Source: Phycisphaerae bacterium | GTDB lineage: Bacteria > Planctomycetota > Phycisphaerae > UBA1845 > Fen-1342 | NCBI GenBank assembly: GCA_022842805.1 | Contig: JALHOX010000325.1 | Coordinates: forward strand, 1-5,107 | Length of the DNA: 5,107 bases | Direction of reading: 5' to 3' | In this document: positions 1-5,107 of the stretch, piece after piece | Layout of the letters: each line of letters begins with the position of its first letter | Numbering within the stretch: the stretch's first letter is position 1 | Program-made: the position numbers and the translations under genes | The notes under the pieces: generated by a model | The model's database searches: none | The model's input: the letters and a program-made list of their open reading frames with translations, nothing else | Told to the model about the DNA's origin: nothing

Positions 1-525
1 GGCCACGCCGAGTCGCCGAACATCTTCAGCGGCGGCCTCGGCAACGCGATCTGGACCACGATCATTTTCGGCATCGTGGTCTGGGTGCTGGGCACCTACG
101 CCTGGCCTCCGCTGCTGAGCATGCTCAATGAGCGCGAGCGCACGATTCGCGACTCGCTCGAGAGCGCCAAGCGCGAGCGCGACGAAGCCCGCCAGTTGCT
201 TGAGGATTACAAAAAGCAGCTGAACAACGCCCGCGAGCAGGCCACGGCCATCGTCGACGAAGGTCGCCGCGACGCCGAAGCGGTCAAGCAGCGCATCCAG
301 AACGAAACGCGGCAGGAGGCCGACGCGATGCTGGCCCGTGCCAAGCACGAGATCCAGCTTGCGACGGACGGCGCCATCAAGCAGCTCTACGACGAGACCA
401 CCGGCCTGGCCTTGCAGGCGGCGTCGACCGTCGTGGGCAAGTCGCTGACCGGCGACGATCATCGCGAGCTGGCCCGTCGCGCCCTGGACGAGATGCGCAA
501 CGCGCGCCGGGCCCAGTTGAACTAA
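1..525 (+). CDS. atpF: ATP synthase Fo subunit b (5'-truncated by window edge)
   Basis: Subunit b forms the membrane-anchored peripheral stalk that holds the alpha3beta3 head still against the rotating c-ring and gamma. The frame is open from base 1, so the true start lies upstream and 174 residues are visible. A GTG at 76 would cut into the membrane helix and is not a credible start. Visible residues 17-32 form one hydrophobic membrane segment, followed by YAWPPLLSML (33-42), which matches the YVWPPL motif after the membrane helix in E. coli subunit b. Residues 43 to about 125 are highly charged and heptad-like, as expected for the dimeric coiled-coil stalk. The end (ASTVVGKSLTGDDHRELARRA, from about 141) resembles the delta-binding C-terminus. 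At least 16 residues precede the membrane helix (GHAESPNIFSGGLGNA), more than in E. coli, so an N-terminal extension or signal peptide is likely upstream. atpH follows after 22 nt. Confidence 0.95.
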   Translation, partial: GHAESPNIFSGGLGNAIWTTIIFGIVVWVLGTYAWPPLLSMLNERERTIRDSLESAKRERDEARQLLEDYKKQLNNAREQATAIVDEGRRDAEAVKQRIQNETRQEADAMLARAKHEIQLATDGAIKQLYDETTGLALQAASTVVGKSLTGDDHRELARRALDEMRNARRAQLN

Positions 526-534
526 GTGTGAGTC

Positions 535-539
535 AGGAG
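535..539 (+). promoter_or_regulatory. Shine-Dalgarno site of atpH
   Basis: AGGAG lies 8 nt upstream of the atpH ATG at 548. A second GGAG at 541-544 is only 3 nt from the start codon and is too close to be the main site. This is the clearest ribosome binding site in the window and supports the atpH start. Confidence 0.7.
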
Positions 540-547
540 CGGAGCGA

Positions 548-1138
548 ATGGCCGATTCGGTCGACGAACAACTAGCGCTCGCCGGGGTTTATGCCGGCGC
601 TCTCTTCGGGCTGGCCCAGCAGGCCGGCGCGGTCGAGATCGTGCGCGACGAGCTCGGCGAAATCGCCCAGCTCTGCGCCAAGCAGCCCGACTTCGGCCTG
701 TTTCTCGCCTCGCGTTCGGTATCGATGGACCGTCGCAAAGCCTCGCTCGAAAAGCTCTTTCGCGGCAAGCTGCACGACCTGACGCTCAACACGCTGCTGC
801 TGCTCAATGACAACGACCGGGCCGAGATCGTGCCGCAGATGCACGCCGCATTCGAGACGCACGCCCGCGCCGCGGCCAATGAAATGCTTTGCACCGCCGT
901 CAGCGCGGTGGAACTCGACGCCGGCCAGCGTGAGGAAGTGCTGCGGACGGCCCGCGAGCTCACCGGCAAGCAGCCGGTCATGACCTGGCGCGTCGATCCG
1001 GGCATTCTGGGCGGCCTCGTCCTCCAGCTCGGCGACGTGCGCTACGACTATTCAACCGCCCGACAGCTTCGCCAGACGCGCCGCCTGCTGAGCGAGCGCG
1101 GCGAGCGGGGCCTGCAAATTCGAGTGGAAAACGCCTGA
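548..1138 (+). CDS. atpH: ATP synthase F1 subunit delta
   Basis: Delta (the OSCP equivalent) sits on top of the F1 head and joins it to the C-terminal end of subunit b, completing the peripheral stalk. The product is 196 aa, slightly longer than the roughly 180 aa usual for bacteria. Residues about 8-105 are helical and fit the six-helix N-terminal domain (AGVYAGALFGLAQQAG near the start, as in the family's YAxALF motif). The C-terminal domain carries VDPGILGGLVLQLGD (149-163), the family signature in which E. coli has IDKSVMAGVIIRAGD. The residues that follow are RYDYST rather than the common xDGS, a modest difference. The ATG at 548 is chosen for the AGGAG 8 nt upstream and because it gives the normal N-terminal domain. 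The gene lies between atpF (22 nt) and atpA (16 nt), as in typical atp operons, and is probably cotranscribed with both. Confidence 0.95.
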   Translation: MADSVDEQLALAGVYAGALFGLAQQAGAVEIVRDELGEIAQLCAKQPDFGLFLASRSVSMDRRKASLEKLFRGKLHDLTLNTLLLLNDNDRAEIVPQMHAAFETHARAAANEMLCTAVSAVELDAGQREEVLRTARELTGKQPVMTWRVDPGILGGLVLQLGDVRYDYSTARQLRQTRRLLSERGERGLQIRVENA

Positions 1139-1154
1139 AAAGGGTAGTGAAGAT

Positions 1155-2809
<1,655 letters not shown>

Positions 2810-2810
<1 letters not shown>

Positions 2811-2845
2811 GTGTCGAGGCGCGAGTGCAGAGTGTCGGGTTGAAA
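2810..2845 (+). repeat. Left arm of short element, four degenerate heptamers
   Basis: After AGT at 2810-2812 the arm reads as heptamers GTCGAGG, CGCGAGT, GCAGAGT and GTCGGGT (2813-2840), then TGAAA. They correspond position by position to the heptamers in the left arm of the large element. Relative to the right arm of its own element it has 9 mismatches in 36. Confidence 0.75.
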
Positions 2846-2876
2846 TCAGAAAACGCGGAAACGTCCGTCGTCCTGT

Positions 2877-2912
2877 CTTCAACTCGAAACTCTGCGCTCG
2901 AAACTCGCAACT
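2877..2912 (-). repeat. Right arm of short element, four degenerate heptamers
   Basis: After CTTCA the arm reads ACTCGAA, ACTCTGC, GCTCGAA, ACTCGCA and a trailing ACT (2882-2912). It is the inverted partner of 2810-2845. It differs from the right arm of the large element at only three positions. Confidence 0.75.
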
Positions 2913-2916
2913 TGAT

Positions 2917-2923
2917 AGGGTGA
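2917..2923 (+). promoter_or_regulatory. Probable Shine-Dalgarno site of atpG
   Basis: AGGGTGA lies 3 nt before the GTG start at 2927, with its AGGG core 6 nt away. It begins just 5 nt after the right arm of the short element, so the insertion leaves the translation signal of atpG intact. Confidence 0.5.
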
Positions 2924-2926
2924 TTT

Positions 2927-3808
2927 GTGGCCAAAGCCCGACAAATCGTGAAACGCCGCAAGGCCGTTGCAAACGTCCGCAAGATCACGCAGACGATGCA
3001 ACTGATCGCGACCGCGCGCTTCCAGAAGTGCCTGCAGCGCGCCACCGCCAGCAAGCCCTACACCAAGGGCATCACCGAGATGATCGAGACCCTGGCGGGC
3101 ATGGAGTCGGCCGATCACTTCCTGCTCAAGCCCAACGAAGGCGTGAAGAAGTCGATCCTGCTGGTCATCTCCGCCAACCGCGGCTTCTGCGGCGCATACA
3201 ACTCGAATCTGCTCAAGGCCGCCCTCATCCGCCAAAAGGAGCTCGTCGCGGCCGGCAACGAGGTCGAGATCGAGGCGGTCGGCAAAAAGGCCCTGGCGTT
3301 CCTGCGCTTCCTGAAGATCACGCCGACGCAAAAGATCACCAGCATCGAAGACCGCGTGCCCTTCGCGCTGATCGCCGAACTGGCGGAGCGCTACATGGCC
3401 GCCTATCAGAAGCGCGAGATCGCCCACGTCGACGTGGTCTACACGCGCTTCGTCTCGGCCGGTCAGCAGGTCGCCACGCTCGCCCGGCTTCTGCCGATTG
3501 AGCCGCCCAAGGCGACCGGCGCCGCCGCCGCCGCTTCGGCGAAGAACCGTCCGCAATTCGAATTCAGCCCGCCGCCCGCGGAGTTGCTGCAGCGCCTGAT
3601 CCCCGAATCGGTGAAGGTCCGGCTGTATCAGTTCTTCAACGAATCGATCGTCAGCGAGCAGATCGCGCGCATGTCGGCCATGAAGGCCGCCACCGACGCC
3701 GCCCGCGACATGATCAAGACGCTCTCCAGCCAATACAACCGCGCCCGCCAGTCGCAGATTACGTCGGAGTTGGCGGACATCGTGGGCGGAGCGGAAGCGG
3801 TGAAGTAG
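2927..3808 (+). CDS. atpG: ATP synthase F1 subunit gamma
   Basis: Gamma is the central rotor shaft: its N- and C-terminal helices form a coiled coil inside the alpha3beta3 head and couple c-ring rotation to catalysis. The product is 293 aa, within the family's usual 285-310. The N-terminal helix (ARQIVKRRKAVANVRKITQ, 4-22) matches the conserved gamma start, so the GTG at 2927 is the start; AGGGTGA precedes it. SANRGFCGAYNSN (82-94) is the family's S-x-RGLCG-x-N signature at the start of the Rossmann-like domain. The C-terminal helix has MKAATDAARDMI (252-263) and YNRARQSQITSELADIVGGAEA (from 270), the ends most conserved in gamma. A low-complexity Ala-rich stretch (GAAAAASAK, 198-206) lies in a loop that varies in the family. 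The gene is flanked on both sides by members of the same repeat element, which is unusual for an atp operon. Codon use matches atpA. Confidence 0.97.
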   Translation: MAKARQIVKRRKAVANVRKITQTMQLIATARFQKCLQRATASKPYTKGITEMIETLAGMESADHFLLKPNEGVKKSILLVISANRGFCGAYNSNLLKAALIRQKELVAAGNEVEIEAVGKKALAFLRFLKITPTQKITSIEDRVPFALIAELAERYMAAYQKREIAHVDVVYTRFVSAGQQVATLARLLPIEPPKATGAAAAASAKNRPQFEFSPPPAELLQRLIPESVKVRLYQFFNESIVSEQIARMSAMKAATDAARDMIKTLSSQYNRARQSQITSELADIVGGAEAVK

Positions 3809-3809
3809 C

Positions 3810-3845
3810 AGTTTCGAGGTGCGAGTGCAGAGTGTCGAGTTGAAG
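3810..3845 (+). repeat. Left terminal inverted repeat of the S23 element
   Basis: AGT (3810-3812) is followed by heptamers TTCGAGG, TGCGAGT, GCAGAGT and GTCGAGT (3813-3840), then TGAAG. It pairs with 4248-4283 with two mismatches, both G where the mirrored arm has T. From 3825 onward it is also read as codons for the first seven residues of the S23-type protein. Confidence 0.85.
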
Positions 3846-4217
3846 TCAGGCACCCGCGGGCAACCTGACATTCGCGACCGGACGTTTCGGTTCGCGGTGC
3901 GGCTCGTCGGACTGGTTCGAGCACTCTCGAAGGATGCGGTCGACTTGGTTATCGCGAGGCAACTCGCGCGCTCAGGAACATCAATCGGCGCGAATGTGGA
4001 AGAGGCGCAAGACGCCCACTCGCGAGCCGATTTCATCCGCCGGATGAACATCGCGCGGGCCGAAGCGCGAGAGACGCTGTACTGGTTGCGGCTCATTCGC
4101 GAAGCGAAGCTCGTGCCGCCGAAGAGGTTGGATGATTTGATCGTCGAGGCCGAAGTGATCGTCCGAATTCTGGTAACAATAGTGAAACGCGCGAGGCAAA
4201 AGAAAGCCGCGGACTAG
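3825..4217 (+). CDS. Four-helix-bundle protein, S23 / 23S rRNA intervening-sequence family
   Basis: The 130-aa product matches the family described as 23S rRNA-intervening sequence proteins (Pfam PF05635, TIGR02436). The family forms small four-helix bundles that oligomerise; molecular function is mostly unknown, and its relative Avd assists reverse transcription in diversity-generating retroelements. Visible features are DIRDRTFRFAVRLVGLVRAL (15-34, helix 1), QLARSGTSIGANVEEAQ (46-62, the family signature), AEARETLYWLRLI (79-91, helix 3), and a last helix from about 99 to 122 before a basic tail (KRARQKKAAD). No enzyme motif is seen. GTG at 3825 is preferred because GAGG ends 5 nt upstream; GTG at 3819 and TTG at 3840 are in-frame alternatives. 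Most of the N-terminus (VQSVELK) is encoded by the left inverted repeat. Codons such as ATA, AGG, TCA and TTG, rare in the flanking genes, suggest a different origin. It could be a passenger, the element's own helper protein, or an RNA-binding protein. Confidence 0.85.
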   Translation: MQSVELKSGTRGQPDIRDRTFRFAVRLVGLVRALSKDAVDLVIARQLARSGTSIGANVEEAQDAHSRADFIRRMNIARAEARETLYWLRLIREAKLVPPKRLDDLIVEAEVIVRILVTIVKRARQKKAAD

Positions 4218-4247
4218 TCGAAGAACGTGCACGCGTCGGGTCTTGGT

Positions 4248-4283
4248 CTTCAACTCGACACTCTGCACTCGAAACTCGAAACT
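4248..4283 (-). repeat. Right terminal inverted repeat of the S23 element
   Basis: After CTTCA the arm reads ACTCGAC, ACTCTGC, ACTCGAA, ACTCGAA and a trailing ACT (4253-4283), the cleanest heptamer array in the window. It begins 30 nt after the S23 stop codon and ends 21 nt before the atpD start. Confidence 0.85.
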
Positions 4284-4304
4284 AATCCCCCCGGGAACCC
4301 CGAT

Positions 4305-5107
4305 ATGGCAAACACCAACGTAGGCCGAATTACTCAGATCATCGGTTCAACCCTCGACGCCGAGTTCGACGAGGGCAAGCAGCCGAAAATCTACAACGCC
4401 CTCAAAACCACCATCCGCATGGACCTCGGCGGCAAATCCACCGAGCACACGCTTTGGTGCGAGGTCGCGCAGCACCTAGGCGGCGGTCGCGTCCGCGCCG
4501 TCGCGCTGGGCAGCACCGACGGCCTTCGCCGCGGCTCCGAGATCTTTGACCAGGGCGCGCCCATCACCGTGCCCGTCGGCAAGGTCACCCTTGGCCGCGT
4601 CTTCAACCTCGTCGGCGAAGCGATCGACGGCCGCGGCCCGGTCGCCGTCACCGACACGCGCCCCATCCACTGCGACCCGCCCGAGTTCAAAGACCTGACG
4701 CCCAAGACCGAACAGTTCGAAACCGGCATCAAGATCATCGACTTGCTCGTGCCCTTCGTCCGCGGCGGAAAGATCGGCCTTTTCGGCGGTGCCGGCCTCG
4801 GCAAGACCGTCGTTATTCAGGAGCTGATCGCCCGAATCGCCACGCAGCACGGCGGCTACTCGGTCTTCGCCGGCGTCGGCGAGCGCACCCGCGAGGGCAA
4901 CGACCTCTGGCTCGAAATGCAGCACGCCAAAATCGGCGACACCGGCAAGTCGGTCATTGATCAGACGGCCATGGTTTTCGGCCAGATGAACGAGCCGCCC
5001 GGCTCGCGTCTGCGTGCAGCGCTGACCGCGCTGACGATGGCCGAGTACTTCCGCGGCCAGACCGGCGTCGACACGATGCTCTTCGTCGACAACATCTTCC
5101 GCTTCTC
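4305..5107 (+). CDS. atpD: ATP synthase F1 subunit beta (3'-truncated by window edge)
   Basis: Beta carries the catalytic sites of F1 that make or hydrolyse ATP. The frame runs open to the window end, giving 267 of the expected 470 or so residues. The N-terminal beta-barrel domain begins MANTNVGRITQIIGSTLDAEF, typical of beta (VGxIxQVIGxVVDVEF). The P-loop is GGAGLGKT (161-168; Leu for the usual Val), the catalytic Glu is E193 in GERTREGNDLW (192-202), MNEPPGSRLR is at 228-237, and Walker B is MLFVDNI (258-264, D262). The DELSEED region lies beyond the window. Nothing suggests loss of function. The ATG at 4305 is supported by the conserved N-terminus, though the Shine-Dalgarno is weak (GGGA at 4293-4296, 8 nt upstream). 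In compact atp operons atpD follows atpG closely; here 496 nt holding the S23 element intervene, so the 5' leader of atpD is mostly element-derived. Confidence 0.98.
   Translation, partial: MANTNVGRITQIIGSTLDAEFDEGKQPKIYNALKTTIRMDLGGKSTEHTLWCEVAQHLGGGRVRAVALGSTDGLRRGSEIFDQGAPITVPVGKVTLGRVFNLVGEAIDGRGPVAVTDTRPIHCDPPEFKDLTPKTEQFETGIKIIDLLVPFVRGGKIGLFGGAGLGKTVVIQELIARIATQHGGYSVFAGVGERTREGNDLWLEMQHAKIGDTGKSVIDQTAMVFGQMNEPPGSRLRAALTALTMAEYFRGQTGVDTMLFVDNIFRF

Larger units (their letters stand above)
3810..4283 (+). mobile_element. Inverted-repeat element carrying an S23-type four-helix-bundle gene
   Basis: This 474-bp element occupies almost all of the 496-nt atpG-atpD gap. Its 36-nt ends (3810-3845 and 4248-4283) are inverted repeats matching at 34 of 36 positions, including a perfect 24-nt block (3822-3845 against 4248-4271). 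The 402 nt between them hold nearly all of one small frame in the operon's direction. A short relative sits 1000 bp upstream in the same orientation. The element begins 2 nt after the atpG stop and ends 21 nt before the atpD ATG, so no atp gene is broken. There is no transposase and no clear target-site duplication. Two copies with shared ends in otherwise compact intergenic sites argue for an element that spreads, with help from the S23-type protein or a host factor. An alternative is a repeat family spread by recombination and kept for RNA-level effects. Confidence 0.7.

Noticed and set aside
2855..2866. Remnant of the S23 gene in the short element
   Set aside because: The minus strand here has GGACGTTTC, also present near the start of the S23 frame (around 3881-3889). 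A single 9-nt match, in the opposite orientation relative to the arms, is too short to count as a remnant.
2811..2911. Inverted repeat as a Rho-independent terminator after atpA
   Set aside because: The arms are long and imperfect with a loop of about 30 nt and no following T run. Terminating here would cut off atpG and atpD.
2879..4096. 405-aa open frame on the minus strand across atpG
   Set aside because: It lies opposite atpG and the S23 gene, both with clear family motifs. Its protein is a low-complexity product of GC-rich codon complement and matches no recognisable family.
3981..4268. 95-aa minus-strand frame starting MQSVELK
   Set aside because: The start mirrors the S23 N-terminus only because it is read from the right inverted repeat. 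The rest is antisense to the S23 gene and has no four-helix-bundle motifs.
4253..4283. Tandem heptamers as a CRISPR array
   Set aside because: Units are 7 nt and contiguous with no spacers, and no cas genes are present.
3810..4283. Diversity-generating retroelement with an Avd-like accessory gene
   Set aside because: The protein is of the same broad fold as Avd, but no reverse transcriptase, template repeat or variable repeat with adenine-specific changes is present in the window.
3809..4290. Target-site duplication around the S23 element
   Set aside because: Comparing the bases just outside both arms shows no convincing direct repeat; only 2-3 nt chance matches are seen.

Overview
The window is a stretch of an F-type (F1Fo) ATP synthase operon, all on the + strand and cut at both ends: atpF (subunit b, 5' end missing), atpH (delta), atpA (alpha), atpG (gamma), then an unexpected small gene for a four-helix-bundle protein of the S23 / 23S rRNA intervening-sequence protein family, then atpD (beta, 3' end missing). 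The DNA is GC-rich with strong C/G preference at third codon positions. The alpha subunit has a long insertion before the SGGSLTALP motif, subunit b appears extended at its N-terminus, and the S23-type protein carries RTFRFAVR and QLARSGTSIGANVEEAQ motifs. Together these suggest a member of Planctomycetota or a related PVC-group bacterium. That assignment is from remembered family features, not a search.

Layout. Genes are tightly packed at first: 22 nt between atpF and atpH, 16 nt between atpH and atpA. The next two gaps are much wider: 116 nt between atpA and atpG, and 496 nt between atpG and atpD. Nearly all of the extra DNA is accounted for by two copies of one repeat element, lying in the same orientation. 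Each copy starts at or within 2 nt of the upstream stop codon and ends shortly before the translation signals of the next gene. The copy at 3810-4283 has 36-nt terminal inverted repeats (34/36 identical) around the S23-type gene. The copy at 2810-2912 has the same ends, with arms diverged to 27/36, and holds only about 30 nt between them.

The arms have internal structure: each is four degenerate heptamers (consensus ACTCGAA on one strand, TTCGAGT on the other) plus a trailing ACT/AGT, followed by a TTGAAG-type inner end. The left arm of the large element is also read as the N-terminus of the S23-type protein.

Function. The ATP synthase genes supply the peripheral stalk (b, delta), the alpha/beta head and the central gamma shaft. 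The S23-type gene has no known role in ATP synthesis. It and its repeats look like an inserted element tolerated in, or using, a highly expressed operon. In the transcript the arms can fold into a long stem with the S23 frame in the loop, resembling the layout of intervening sequences in bacterial 23S rRNA genes. The element pair is the most interesting part of the window. No promoter, terminator, tRNA, rRNA or CRISPR array was seen.
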